From Natrinema ejinorense (GTDB lineage Archaea > Halobacteriota > Halobacteria > Halobacteriales > Natrialbaceae): a DNA stretch of 64,000 bases. The translations under genes were made by a program, and so were the position numbers. Of the stretch, positions 52,284-64,000 are shown one piece after another. Location of the stretch: positions 1,240,001-1,304,000 of the forward strand of contig NZ_NXNI01000001.1 of assembly GCF_002494345.1 (NCBI RefSeq). Direction: 5' to 3'. The stretch's first letter is position 1; each line of letters opens with the position of its first letter. The notes beneath the pieces were generated by a model. The model saw nothing but the letters and a program-made list of their open reading frames with translations. It was not told the origin of the DNA and did no database searches.

Positions 52284-52663
52284 GCACACGACCGTCCATC
52301 GCTCGTCGCGGTGTGCTGGCCATCGGCGGTGCCGTCGTGGCGAACCTGTTCGTTCTGGGCGGGGCACTCGTCGTTCTGGGCTCGAGTGGATTCGATCCGT
52401 TCAACGTCGGTCCGGTCGCGATCTCCTCGGGAGTTGGGGCCGCCGGTGCGACGGCCGTCTACGCCGTACTGGCACGACTGCGGGAGCGTCCGGACCGTCT
52501 TTTCGTCGCTCTCGCGGCGGCTGTCCTGTTGCTGTCGTTCGTGACGCTCACCGAAGCGGCAGTCCTCGAGGGTGCGACGACGAGTCGGCTCGCGGTGCTC
52601 GCTCTCATGCACGTCGTCGTCGCGGTCGTCTCCGTCGTGGCGCTCGTGGGTGACCCGCAGTGA
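52280..52663 (+). CDS. Haloarchaeal membrane protein (DUF6069-like)
   Basis: This 127-residue protein has four hydrophobic segments, beginning GVLAIGGAVVANLFVLGGALVVLG and later LFVALAAAVLLLSFVTLTEAAVL. The layout GFDPFNVGPVAISSGVGAAGATAVYAVLARLRERPDRLF resembles the DUF6069 membrane family, common in haloarchaea and actinobacteria; the name is recalled and not checked. Function unknown. Its ATG overlaps the stop of the Rossmann remnant and its TGA overlaps the GTG start of the next gene, so all three are coupled. Confidence 0.75.
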   Translation: MSTRPSIARRGVLAIGGAVVANLFVLGGALVVLGSSGFDPFNVGPVAISSGVGAAGATAVYAVLARLRERPDRLFVALAAAVLLLSFVTLTEAAVLEGATTSRLAVLALMHVVVAVVSVVALVGDPQ

Positions 52664-53502
52664 CGCACGTCCTCGTCACGGGAGCGACCGGCACCGTCGG
52701 TCGCCACGTCGTCGATGGAATTCGTGACGTGCCGGATCTCGCCGTCACTGCTGCGAGCCGCGATCCCGTCCGGGCTCGCGATCGGCTGGACTGTGCGACC
52801 GTCCCCTTCGATTTCACGGTGCCGGCGACCTATCGTGACGCGTTCGCCGATGTCGAGGCGCTGTTCCTCGTTCGTCCGCCCGCACTGTCCCGCGTTCGCC
52901 GAGACATCGTCCCAGCCCTGGCTGCCGCCGTCGGTGCCGGCGTCGAACACGTCGTCTTCCTCTCGGTCATCGGTGCCGACACGAACCCGTTCGTTCCCCA
53001 CGCCCGAATCGAGTCCTGGCTCGCGGACGCCGGGCTCGAGACGACGTTTCTCCGTGCGTCCTTTTTCATGCAAAACCTGTCGACCACTCACCGCGAAGAG
53101 ATTCGAAACGGTCGACTGGCCGTGCCCGCCGGCAACGGGAAGACGAGTTTCGTGGACGCACGCGACGTTGCCGCCGTCGCCGTCCGAACGCTCCGGACGA
53201 GAACCACCGGCGCATACGACCTCACGGGGCCGGAGGCGCTCGATTACGACGCCGTGTGCCGCCAGCTCTCGGCGGTACTCGACCACGACGTCGCATACAC
53301 CGACCCGTCCCTCCCCCGGTTTCTGGTTTCGCGGTACCGACTCGAGGGCGACCTCGCGAAAGTCGGCGTGATGGCCGCGATTTACACCACTGCCCGGCTC
53401 GGGCTGGCCGATCGGGTGACCGACGACGTTCACACCGTCCTCGATCGTCCCCCGATCGACGTTCGGACGTTCGCCCGCGATAACCGGTCGGCCTGGCTGT
53501 AA
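52660..53502 (+). CDS. NmrA-family NAD(P)-binding oxidoreductase
   Basis: This 280-residue Rossmann protein of the NmrA group (atypical SDR) begins MTHVLVTGATGTVGRHVVDGI, with the GATGxxG nucleotide loop. It contains FLVRPPALSRVRRDIVPALAAAVGAGVEHVVFLS, FFMQNLSTTHREEIRNGRLAVPAGNGKTSFVDARDVA and YDLTGPEALDYDAVCRQLS. The classic YxxxK catalytic pair is not seen, as is usual in NmrA-like regulators or quinone oxidoreductases that sense the redox state. The start is GTG at 52660, overlapping the DUF6069 stop. HxlR-type regulators often sit next to such genes, as here. Confidence 0.88.
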   Translation: MTHVLVTGATGTVGRHVVDGIRDVPDLAVTAASRDPVRARDRLDCATVPFDFTVPATYRDAFADVEALFLVRPPALSRVRRDIVPALAAAVGAGVEHVVFLSVIGADTNPFVPHARIESWLADAGLETTFLRASFFMQNLSTTHREEIRNGRLAVPAGNGKTSFVDARDVAAVAVRTLRTRTTGAYDLTGPEALDYDAVCRQLSAVLDHDVAYTDPSLPRFLVSRYRLEGDLAKVGVMAAIYTTARLGLADRVTDDVHTVLDRPPIDVRTFARDNRSAWL

Positions 53503-53671
53503 TCGATTAGACACAGCCACGGTTTCGCCGTCCGTAATATCGTCTTTCCTGCTCTGCATATACCATTCGCAAATACCGTGTCTCGATCCGATCCTCGAGA
53601 CCGACTCGTCGGGACCCACCAGCGGCGGCAAGTACTGCATAACTATTCTGTGCCCACCGCAGTACCGTCCT

Positions 53672-54301
53672 ATGTGGCCGTGGGAACACGCGATCGTCGC
53701 CTATCTGCTCTACTCGTTGTGCTGTCACACCGTTTTTCGCGATTCACCCGGCGGACTCGAGGCGTTCGCGGTCGTCGTCGCGGCGGTCCTCCCGGATCTC
53801 ATCGACAAACCCCTGGCGTGGGAGTATGGCGTCTTCGACGTCGGGTACGGGATCGGTCACTCGATCTTTTTCGCGGTCCCGCTGGCGATACTCGCCGGAA
53901 CGATCGCCCGCGCGGCCACACGGCCCCGAGTCGGCCTCGCGTTCGGACTCGGCTACCTGTCTCATCCCCTCGCGGACATCGTCGATAGCCTGTTTCGACA
54001 GGGTGTCCTGCTCGTCGACCTCGCGCTCTGGCCGATCGCCTCGGTCGCGGGATCCCCGCCTGGACCAGGGGTTCTCGAGGTGTTCCTCCACCGGTCCGGT
54101 CGCTACGTGAGCGCCGTCCTCGCGGGCGACGTTTCGACGTACCTGTGGATCCAACTCGCCCTCGCCGGGGCAACGATGGTGGTCTGGCTTCTCGACGGCG
54201 CGCCAGTCGCTCGCGAGTGTCTGCAGGCGATCGCTCGAGCGGTCGGCGGGATTCTGCGTCCCGACGCCCCCTCGAACCAAAACGAAACGAACCGACGATG
54301 A
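53672..54301 (+). CDS. Membrane-bound metal-dependent hydrolase (DUF457 type)
   Basis: This 209-residue membrane protein begins MWPWEHAIVAYLLYSLCCHTVF, with an EH(A)-type N-terminal His (His6), then AFAVVVAAVLPDLIDKPLAW (PDLID, acidic pair) and GYGIGHSIFFAVPLAILAG (GHS). GYLSHPLADIVDSLF carries a further His-Asp. These are the metal ligands expected in the YdjM/DUF457 group. It has about four helices plus a C-terminal amphipathic part. It is shorter than the copy at 44414 (330 residues). Substrate unknown. Stands alone. Confidence 0.82.
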   Translation: MWPWEHAIVAYLLYSLCCHTVFRDSPGGLEAFAVVVAAVLPDLIDKPLAWEYGVFDVGYGIGHSIFFAVPLAILAGTIARAATRPRVGLAFGLGYLSHPLADIVDSLFRQGVLLVDLALWPIASVAGSPPGPGVLEVFLHRSGRYVSAVLAGDVSTYLWIQLALAGATMVVWLLDGAPVARECLQAIARAVGGILRPDAPSNQNETNRR

Positions 54302-54328
54302 GACCCGTCCCCCGATCCCGGCGGACAC

Positions 54329-55636
54329 TCAACCGCAGTAACAGTTCCCGTCCGGACAGAACGACAGTTCCTGATCGCCGACGTCGACGCCGAGCGTCGA
54401 GAGCGACCCGAGCAGGCGCTGGCTCGCGTCGGTATCCGGACGGACGGTCCCAGCAACCGCGCCCGTCGGTGATTCTCCCGCGTCGATCGTCGTCAGGACC
54501 TCCCGCTGGGCGTGATCGATCACCGCCACGTGGTTCGCCGTCTGTACCGGAACGTACAGCTTCTCTCGGGACGGGCCCCACGCGCCCGAGATCGACCGTC
54601 CGCCGACGTCGAGTTCGCCCGCAACCGTGGCCGACTCGAGGTCGACGACTGTCACGACCGCTGCGCCCGGTGTGAAGAGGTAGGCGACCTCCCCATCGGG
54701 ACCGACCTCGCTCGTGATCGGTGCCGACGGTAATCCGTCGTCACGCGTGATGCGTTCGCGCTCGACCGGCGCTTCGGGATCCGAGATGTCCCAGACGCCC
54801 TCGGATCCCTCCCGCGGAACCGCCGGATCCGACCCCAGCTCCCCCTCGCCGTTTTCCACGAGCAGCAGGTCGCCGCCGAACGCGGCCGTCGCCATGAACG
54901 GCAACACCTTCCCGTCGCCGGCCGGTTCACCGACGTCGACCCGCGTGACGATCTCGAAGGGTTCGACCGACACGACCGCCAGCGTCTCGTTTGCGATCTC
55001 CGGGACGAAGGCGTACTCGCCGCTCGGCTCGAGGCTCACGTCGCACGGGCCCGTGTACTCGGTCTCGATCTCGCCCGTGACCGTCCCGAACCCGTCGCTC
55101 TCGCGGTCGGCATCGATCCGGACGATCGTATGCGTCTCGGGCTCGTCGGGAGCCGGCTCGAGCGTGGTCGTCCCACCCGACGTGACCAGCAGATGCTGCT
55201 CGTCCGGCGTCAGATTCGGATAGTTCGGTTCGTACCCCGTCTCGACGTGCCCCACCTCCTCGAGCGTGTGCTGGTCGAACGCGCGGACGCCCCCGCTGAC
55301 GTTGAGCCAACAGACGTCGTACGCAGAGTCAGCACTCGTCCCGTACTGGTTCGCGGGAAACGATGCCGTCGTATCGATGAACGGACTCTCGAGGCGTTCG
55401 TCCGCTTCGGCGTCGATGACAGTTACCGTCCGATCGCCGTTGTTGAACACGTACATCGTCTGTGCTCGCTCAGTGGTGTCCTCGGAGAGACACCCCGAGA
55501 CGGAAACCGTCGCCCCGACCGCGACGGACGACTCGAGGAGCCGTCGCCGACCGACGCCGCTTGCAAACGGATCGATCGGATCCGTACTCGATGCCGACCC
55601 ACAGCGACGGTCGGTTCCCTCCGGTCGGTCGTCCAT
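54329..55636 (-). CDS. Tat lipoprotein with YncE-like beta-propeller and cysteine-rich tail
   Basis: This 435-residue secreted protein has a Tat-type signal, GRRRLLESSVAVGATVSVSGC, with lipobox VSGC at about residue 49. The body has YVTN/YncE-type propeller blades: MYVFNNGDRTVTVIDAEADERL, HIVRID-type segments, PCDVSLEPSGEYAFVPEIANETLAVVSVEPFE and KLYVPVQTANHVAVIDHAQREVLTTIDAG. YncE-like propellers bind DNA, cell wall or metal complexes in various organisms. Its last eleven residues are unusual: SFCPDGNCYCG, three cysteines within eight residues, on an extracellular protein. This may be a metal site or link site. The function remains unknown. Confidence 0.82.
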   Translation of the reverse strand: MDDRPEGTDRRCGSASSTDPIDPFASGVGRRRLLESSVAVGATVSVSGCLSEDTTERAQTMYVFNNGDRTVTVIDAEADERLESPFIDTTASFPANQYGTSADSAYDVCWLNVSGGVRAFDQHTLEEVGHVETGYEPNYPNLTPDEQHLLVTSGGTTTLEPAPDEPETHTIVRIDADRESDGFGTVTGEIETEYTGPCDVSLEPSGEYAFVPEIANETLAVVSVEPFEIVTRVDVGEPAGDGKVLPFMATAAFGGDLLLVENGEGELGSDPAVPREGSEGVWDISDPEAPVERERITRDDGLPSAPITSEVGPDGEVAYLFTPGAAVVTVVDLESATVAGELDVGGRSISGAWGPSREKLYVPVQTANHVAVIDHAQREVLTTIDAGESPTGAVAGTVRPDTDASQRLLGSLSTLGVDVGDQELSFCPDGNCYCG

Positions 55637-56047
55637 AGTCGTCTCTCACTGGCTGTGCCTAAAGAGACCGTGCTTCACGGTGTCGCCCACCGTTGGCACC
55701 ATTTTCCGAACCCGAAATACAGGAATCGCGATCCAGAGGCGTTCTCGAGTCGATAGACGCCGCTTTGCCCGTTCACGTTTTTGCTGGCACGCCCGCGTGT
55801 GAAGGCGTCCCCCTCGTGAATGCCCAACGTAGCCCAATGCGGGGCCGAGACGACGGCCTTATCAGTTCACCCGACTTTCGACAGTAATGCGAACAACGTG
55901 GCGCTCGCCGCCGCGTCCTCCGGCCGCAACCCGGCACGGAGAGAGCACTCATATCCACCCTCTGGAAGGCAGCGGATCGGTCCGGTGCGTTCCCTCTCGA
56001 GGGTACTCGGATTCGACGCGACTCACGCCGGTTCGCCGGCGTTACAG

Positions 56048-56073
56048 TACGATGCCCTTATATAATGAGGGCT
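56048..56073 (+). promoter_or_regulatory. rRNA promoter 1
   Basis: CGATGCCCTTATATAATGAG contains a TATA core flanked by the inverted repeat GCCCT (56054-56058) and AGGGC (56068-56072). It shares CGATGCCCTTATAT with the next promoter. Confidence 0.8.
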
Positions 56074-56130
56074 CGTCCTTTGAGGTACGCGGAAGTCCCC
56101 GCCGGATGCGGTTTTCGGCGTGGCCGTGAT

Positions 56131-56156
56131 CCGATGCCCTTATATGTACGAGGGCG
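56131..56156 (+). promoter_or_regulatory. rRNA promoter 2
   Basis: CCGATGCCCTTATATGTACG contains the same GCCCT (56136-56140) and AGGGC (56151-56155) dyad around a TATA-type core; spacing is one base longer than in promoter 1. Confidence 0.8.
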
Positions 56157-56323
56157 ATTGGATATGAACGCGAAAGAAGACGTGATCGACGGGACGTTCA
56201 ACTCGTTCCGTCATCCCGGATGGATCGAACCCAAAGGGGTTATGTACCCCGGACGGCGTACGATTACATCCGCAAGAGATGAGGATTCCACCCCTGCGGT
56301 CCGCCGTACAGATGGGATCTGAT

Positions 56324-56356
56324 GTTAGCCTTGGTAGTTCGGTGACGCCCGATCGG
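56324..56356 (+). promoter_or_regulatory. Left arm of the 16S rRNA processing stem (bulge-helix-bulge)
   Basis: GTTAGCCTTGGTAGTTC (56324-56340) pairs with the right arm at 58012-58028, and GCCCGATCGG (56347-56356) pairs with CCGATCGGGC (57996-58005). The opposing 3-base bulges are GAC (56344-56346) and TTT (58009-58011), separated by a 3-bp GGT/ACC helix. This is the substrate for the archaeal splicing endonuclease that releases pre-16S. Confidence 0.85.
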
Positions 56357-56454
56357 TCGGCGATCGTTGTGTCATCGAACGTGGACCCATTATGTGTGAG
56401 TGTGTACTAACATTCACCGCCAACAGACCCTCCCTTCACGGGGAGTAATATAGC

Positions 56455-57927
<1,473 letters not shown>

Positions 57928-58067
57928 ACAGACCGGGACTGGGGCGTCGCCCCAGCCCACCTTAGCGGTTTCACGTTCGATCGACCAGCGTCTGGCCGAT
58001 CGGGCACCTTTGAACTACCAAGGCTAACGCTTTACATTCCTGTCGCGCCTGACGGCGCGACGGGAGT
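57928..58067 (+). other. 16S-tRNA spacer with right arm of the 16S processing stem
   Basis: This 140 nt spacer carries the right arm of the 16S bulge-helix-bulge stem (57996-58028) described for the left arm. The remaining sequence, TGTCGCGCCTGACGGCGCGACGGG (about 58041-58064), is a hairpin immediately before the tRNA. Confidence 0.8.
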
Positions 58068-58139
58068 GGGCCCATAGCTCAGTGGTAGAGTGCCTCCTTT
58101 GCAAGGAGGATGCCCAGGGTTCGAATCCCTGTGGGTCCA
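58068..58139 (+). tRNA. tRNA-Ala (anticodon TGC)
   Basis: This 72 nt cloverleaf has acceptor stem GGGCCCA/TGGGTCC, D-arm GCTCAGTGGTAGAGTGC, anticodon arm CCTCC-TTTGCAA-GGAGG with TGC, and T-arm CCAGGGTTCGAATCCCTG. A discriminator base A follows and CCA is not encoded. The acceptor has the G-U pair that marks alanine identity at 3-70 (G3:U70). It lies in the 16S-23S spacer as in other haloarchaea. Confidence 0.97.
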
Positions 58140-58370
58140 TGTCTCGGAGGCCGATCGAATCGTGCCCCTTAAGTGGGGCAAACGACTTCGATCTAATCCG
58201 AACAACGAACCGATGCACCACCTCGTGTAAACGCGGGTGGGAAGGGTTAATGCATGCCGCGTCTACGGCGTGCAGATGAGACCGTGTGTACGTGTAGTCC
58301 AGGCGTCCACTGGACCCGTTCCCGGGTCACTACGTGGTCGTAACTTCTGGTTACGACTGCCGATCCGATG
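58140..58370 (+). other. tRNA-23S spacer with left arm of the 23S processing stem
   Basis: The left arm ACGTGTAGTCCAG (58290-58302), GCGTCC (58303-58308) and GGACCCGTTC (58312-58321) pairs with 61321-61352. The bulge ACT (58309-58311) is opposed by AAA (61337-61339) across the 6-bp helix GCGTCC/GGACGC. This is the archaeal bulge-helix-bulge for 23S release. Confidence 0.85.
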
Positions 58371-61287
<2,917 letters not shown>

Positions 61288-61320
61288 TTCATACTACATC
61301 GCATTGGATCCGTGACGCGA

Positions 61321-61352
61321 GAACGGGTCCGGACGCAAACTGGACTACACGT
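61321..61352 (+). promoter_or_regulatory. Right arm of the 23S rRNA processing stem
   Basis: GAACGGGTCC (61321-61330), GGACGC (61331-61336) and CTGGACTACACGT (61340-61352) pair with the left arm upstream of 23S. The bulge AAA is at 61337-61339. Confidence 0.85.
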
Positions 61353-61417
61353 ATACTACGGTCTTAGACACACCGACCGATATTGGAATGACGACGGTTC
61401 GATTCCGTTGATCGGCA

Positions 61418-61539
61418 TTACGGCGGCCACAGCGGCGAGGTACCTCCCGTACCCATCCCGAACACGGAAGATAAGCTCGCCTGCGTTACGGTGAGTACTG
61501 GAGTGGGCGACCCTCTGGGAAACTCGTTTCGCCGCCACC
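61418..61539 (+). rRNA. rrf: 5S ribosomal RNA
   Basis: This is about 122 nt, starting near TTACGGCGGCCACAGCGGCG and ending near TTCGCCGCCACCA, whose ends GGCGGC/GCCGCC pair as stem I. CCCGTACCCATCCCGAACACGG in the middle is the universal 5S loop region. The 3' end is within a few nt. Confidence 0.95.
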
Positions 61540-61554
61540 ACTCATACTACATTC

Positions 61555-61586
61555 AACCCCACACAGCACCGGCTGTGTGGGGTTTT
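61555..61586 (+). terminator. rRNA operon terminator hairpin
   Basis: A perfect 13 bp stem, AACCCCACACAGC (61555-61567) and GCTGTGTGGGGTT (61572-61584), has a 4-base loop ACCG and ends in TTTT (61583-61586). It is placed right after 5S and looks like a factor-independent terminator. Confidence 0.85.
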
Positions 61587-61974
61587 CTGCGTATCTGCCA
61601 CTGCCCTATAACCACTGTTCCCGTAACGATTGGAGGGCACCAAACAACGCACCGAGAGATCCCGTTTCGATCGTTCAGTATCGACGCGAGAGACTCCCGA
61701 GTATCCGGGAGAGAAATGTACGCCCGGAACACTAACGTCCAGCCTCATCCCGTGGCGGCGTGCCGCGTCGGCTGGCTAACCCTCGTGCCGGGCGGGGGAA
61801 CTCGTGGGAGCACCCCGGATTACTGTCGCGTGCCCGGGTTCGCCGTACTGTCATCGCACCCGAATGGGTCTGCTCGGACGGGGACTAAAGGCACGCAGCA
61901 GTTCTAGGAACCGGACCCGTTTAACTCTTGTAGGCTCGTCGGTCCCTTCGTTCGGGGCGTGACCGACGCCGGTC
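61587..61974. other. Gene-free region after the rRNA operon
   Basis: This 388 bp has no tRNA (the tRNA-Cys common after 5S in other haloarchaea is not here), no ORF with haloarchaeal character and no repeats beyond small hairpins. One hairpin, CGTCGGTC (61937-61944) with GACCGACG (61961-61968), lies just past the coxB stop on its downstream side and may aid coxB termination. A CTCCCG...CGGGAG hairpin is at about 61691-61712. Confidence 0.5.
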
Positions 61975-62748
61975 TCACTCGAGGACCGGTGCGTCGGTGA
62001 CGTTGCCTCCGCTATCGTGTTCCTCGAGCCACTGGTCGTAGGTTTCCGAGTCGACGGCGACGATCGAAGCCGCCATTCGCGAGTGGCCGGCACCACAGAA
62101 CTCGGCACAGACGACGTCGTAGCGGCCGGGGTCGGAGACGATCGTTCGAGCGCGAGTGAAATCGCCGGGGAACGCGTCCTGTTTGATCCCCAGATCCGGT
62201 ACGAAAAGCGAATGGACGACGTCGTCACTGGTGAGCCAGATCGTCACGTTTTCGTCGGCGGGGATCACGATTTCGTTCTCGGTCGTCACGTTGGAATCGG
62301 GATAGGTCGCCTGCCACTCCCACTGATAGCCACGGACGAAGACCTCCTCGTCGCCGCTGTCGGGAAGGTCGTCGAACGAGTCGAGCTCGTCCCGATCGGG
62401 GTCCTCGGTAGCGATGGACTGTGATGGCGACACGTAGGGATTGACGAGGACGCTATAGCCCGAGAGGCCGACGAACAGGAGGATGATCGCCGTTGCGACG
62501 GTCCAGGTAATCTCGAGGGCGGGGTCCTCCGTGGTCGGCTCGGGCTCGTCGTTGTCGTGGAACTTGACGGCTGCGTAGACCAGGATGATGAGGACGAAGA
62601 CGGTGAGCGGGAGGGCGACGTAGAGGAGTTGGTACTCGAGGCCGTCGATGAGGTCGCGGTTTGCCGACTGTGCGGCGACCGTGCCGGTGAGTGCGACGAG
62701 ACTCGCCAGCGCCGCGAGCACGATGAGCGTTCGTTGACGCCGACCCAT
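61975..62748 (-). CDS. coxB: Cytochrome c oxidase subunit II
   Basis: This 257-residue protein has a signal-type N-terminus, a membrane anchor pair (YVALPLTVFVLIILVYAAV and IILLFVGLSGYSVLVNPYV) and a soluble cupredoxin domain. The CuA site is complete: His179 (DDVVHSLFVP) and CAEFCGAGHSRM with Cys214, Glu216, Cys218, His222 and Met225. YQWEWQATYP is the aromatic segment for electron entry. A highly acidic loop of about 20 residues (114-134, DPDRDELDSFDDLPDSGDEE) sits between the anchor and the cupredoxin. It accepts electrons from halocyanin or cytochrome and passes them to subunit I. Divergent from coxA with 220 bp between. A TATA-like GATATAC at about 62773-62779 lies about 28 bp before its ATG on the minus strand. 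Confidence 0.95.
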   Translation of the reverse strand: MGRRQRTLIVLAALASLVALTGTVAAQSANRDLIDGLEYQLLYVALPLTVFVLIILVYAAVKFHDNDEPEPTTEDPALEITWTVATAIILLFVGLSGYSVLVNPYVSPSQSIATEDPDRDELDSFDDLPDSGDEEVFVRGYQWEWQATYPDSNVTTENEIVIPADENVTIWLTSDDVVHSLFVPDLGIKQDAFPGDFTRARTIVSDPGRYDVVCAEFCGAGHSRMAASIVAVDSETYDQWLEEHDSGGNVTDAPVLE

Positions 62749-62968
62749 TGGCGGGGATTCGACGACCGGTCTGATATACGGCCTTCATTGAAATGGTGAA
62801 TGTCAGTGTTCCGGACCGGTCGGCGGCGGTGTGGGCGTCTCGGGAAACGTATCATGGGTGGAGATACTCACGGAACTGTCAGTTCATCTTTATTGGGATC
62901 GATGGTGAGTCCACCGCTATGCACGGTGACGAGCCGCGCGATCGGGCCATCGGAGGTGACGGCTGACG
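62749..62968. promoter_or_regulatory. Divergent coxB / coxA control region
   Basis: This 220 bp region has a coxB TATA-like element near 62773-62779 (minus strand) and TTTATT at 62889-62894 (plus strand). The latter lies about 27 bp before an ATG at 62919 that opens a 15-codon frame ending (TGA) 2 bp before the coxA ATG. Confidence 0.5.
62919..62966 (+). CDS. Possible 15-codon leader ORF upstream of coxA
   Basis: The frame encodes MHGDEPRDRAIGGDG and stops at 62964-62966. Its ATG is spaced as a leaderless start from the TTTATT at 62889. The coxA ATG follows 2 bp later, so coxA would be translated by reinitiation or from its own weak SD-like GGAGGTGAC (62952-62960). This may be chance. Confidence 0.3.
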   Translation: MHGDEPRDRAIGGDG

Positions 62969-64000
62969 ATGAATCGTGCATTCGCGGAGGTCGCATTGTT
63001 TGGGGCTGTCGTCGTCAGTTGTCTGCTGGTCGTCCTGTTCGCACAGCGGTTCCGAGCCGAACCGTCGCCGGATGGTGGCTACGCGACGGGTCGCAGACGG
63101 CAGTTCACTCTCGGCGACGCGAAGGCGGCTGCCGTCCGCTGGACGACGACGACGAATCACCGCGAGATCGGGTTGTTGTACATCGCGTTCGGTACTGTCG
63201 CGGCGATCTGGGGCGGGATCGATGCGATGATGATTCGGACGCATCTGCTGACGCCAGAGGCGAATCTCTGGACGGAACAGACGTACAACGAACTGTTCAC
63301 GATGCATGGCCTGACGATGCTGATCTTTTTCGTGACGCCGGTGTTCTTCGGGATCGGGAACTACTTTCTGCCGTTGCTGATCGGAGCCGACGATATGGCG
63401 TTTCCGCGGCTCAATGCGGTCGGGTTCTGGTTGCTGCCGCCCTCGCTGTTGCTCGCCCGGCTGGGGATCGTCGCGGAAGTAACAGGGGCAGTACTGGCCG
63501 TCGTGGTTCCAAACGACTGGCTGTCGGTTCTGCTCGCGTTTCAGGAGCCGGCGATCGGGTGGACGATGTACCCGCCCTTGTCGCTTGCGCCGAACCCGCA
63601 GACGAACTTCCTCCTGTTGGGGCTCCACCTGAGTGGCATCGCGACGACGATCGGTGGGATCAACTTCATGACGACGGTTATCTACGAGCGCGACGAGTCG
63701 ATCGGCTGGGCGAACCTCGACATCTTCTCGTGGAACATGCTCGTTACGAGCGCGGTCATCCTCTTTGCGTTCCCGCTGCTGGGGACGGCACTGCTCATGT
63801 TGCTGTTCGATCGCAATTTCGGGACGACCTTCTTCGCAGTCGAAGGCGGCGGTCCCATTCTCTGGCAGCACCTGCTCTGGTTCTGGGGGCACCCGGAAGT
63901 GTACATCATCTTCCTGCCGGCCACCGGGTTGATGAGCCTGATCCTGCCGAAGTTCGTCGGCCGCAAGCTGTTCGGATTCAAGTTCATCGTCTATTCGACG
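62969..64000 (+). CDS. coxA: Cytochrome c oxidase subunit I, 5' part only
   Basis: The first 344 residues of a haem-copper oxidase subunit I are in the window and the frame is open at the right edge. Visible features are RWTTTTNHREIGLLYIAFG, the first low-spin haem ligand in FTMHGLTMLIFF (His113) and the HPEVY motif in WFWGHPEVYIIFLPATG. There His308 is a CuB ligand and Tyr312 its covalent partner, marking a type A oxidase. An unusual N-terminal membrane helix of about 25 residues (ALFGAVVVSCLLVVLFAQRF) precedes the core. It reduces oxygen to water and pumps protons. Divergent from coxB. Confidence 0.95.
   Translation, partial: MNRAFAEVALFGAVVVSCLLVVLFAQRFRAEPSPDGGYATGRRRQFTLGDAKAAAVRWTTTTNHREIGLLYIAFGTVAAIWGGIDAMMIRTHLLTPEANLWTEQTYNELFTMHGLTMLIFFVTPVFFGIGNYFLPLLIGADDMAFPRLNAVGFWLLPPSLLLARLGIVAEVTGAVLAVVVPNDWLSVLLAFQEPAIGWTMYPPLSLAPNPQTNFLLLGLHLSGIATTIGGINFMTTVIYERDESIGWANLDIFSWNMLVTSAVILFAFPLLGTALLMLLFDRNFGTTFFAVEGGGPILWQHLLWFWGHPEVYIIFLPATGLMSLILPKFVGRKLFGFKFIVYST

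Larger units (their letters stand above)
55637..56454 (+). promoter_or_regulatory. rRNA operon leader and promoter region
   Basis: This 818 bp holds no protein gene. It contains two near-identical promoters at 56048-56073 and 56131-56156 and, at 56324-56356, the left arm of the 16S processing stem. A further AT-poor stretch at about 55850-55890 (GGCCTTATCAGTTC) might be an extra weak promoter. The rest has no visible repeats. Confidence 0.8.

Noticed and set aside
61587-61974. Search for tRNA-Cys downstream of 5S
   Set aside because: No cloverleaf with anticodon arm and T-arm was found on either strand; only GC-rich hairpins.

Overview
This window comes from a haloarchaeal chromosome, most likely a member of the Natrialbaceae such as a Natrinema or Haloterrigena relative. 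The placement is inferred from protein character and from the archaeal rRNA operon; no search was run. The DNA is GC-rich, the proteins are acidic, many genes have leaderless-type promoters (TATA about 27-30 bp before the start codon), secreted proteins carry Tat signals and lipoboxes, and informational genes are archaeal (Orc1/Cdc6, GatE, SRP19, Gar1). No insertion sequence, prophage, CRISPR array or recognisable defence island was seen. The region looks like core chromosome.

Layout. 1-11 kb holds housekeeping genes: a cut-off CBS protein, FumC, a paired PH-domain membrane system, a stress protein, BolA, a NifU-type Fe-S protein, a patatin-like lipase, CysRS, a PAS histidine kinase and a lipoprotein. 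11.4-16.9 kb is a presenilin-type protease, Gar1 and SRP19, then divergent corrinoid-type ABC transport genes (btuF / btuC-btuD). 17-23.3 kb carries GatE, an Lrp regulator, a DMT transporter, two haloarchaeal proteins of unknown function and a SPOUT RNA methyltransferase.

23.3-25.7 kb is a replication origin of the oriC1 type. Five origin recognition boxes in opposed orientations flank orc1/cdc6, and next to them lies a short AT-rich tract unusually dense in CTAG. Downstream are a degraded adenylate-forming enzyme homologue, folate-pathway genes (folP, mptE), a small zinc ribbon protein, photolyase and a HalOD1 protein.

31.3-39.8 kb is a carbohydrate uptake and catabolism cluster on the minus strand: TrmB-type regulator, solute-binding protein, two permeases, ATPase, Gfo/Idh/MocA oxidoreductase and sugar phosphate isomerase/epimerase. 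40-55.6 kb is mixed: MscS channel, two Usp proteins, an alanine-glyoxylate type aminotransferase, membrane proteins, dodecin, an IscA-type protein, HisD, a drug-type ABC-2 exporter, an HxlR-type regulator divergent from an NmrA cluster, and a Tat lipoprotein beta-propeller with a cysteine-rich tail.

55.9-61.6 kb is a complete rRNA operon: two near-identical promoters, 16S, tRNA-Ala(TGC), 23S, 5S and a hairpin terminator. Bulge-helix-bulge processing stems flank both large rRNAs. The window ends with divergent coxB and the first part of coxA. The rRNA operon is about 32 kb from the origin and is transcribed in the direction a fork leaving that origin would travel.
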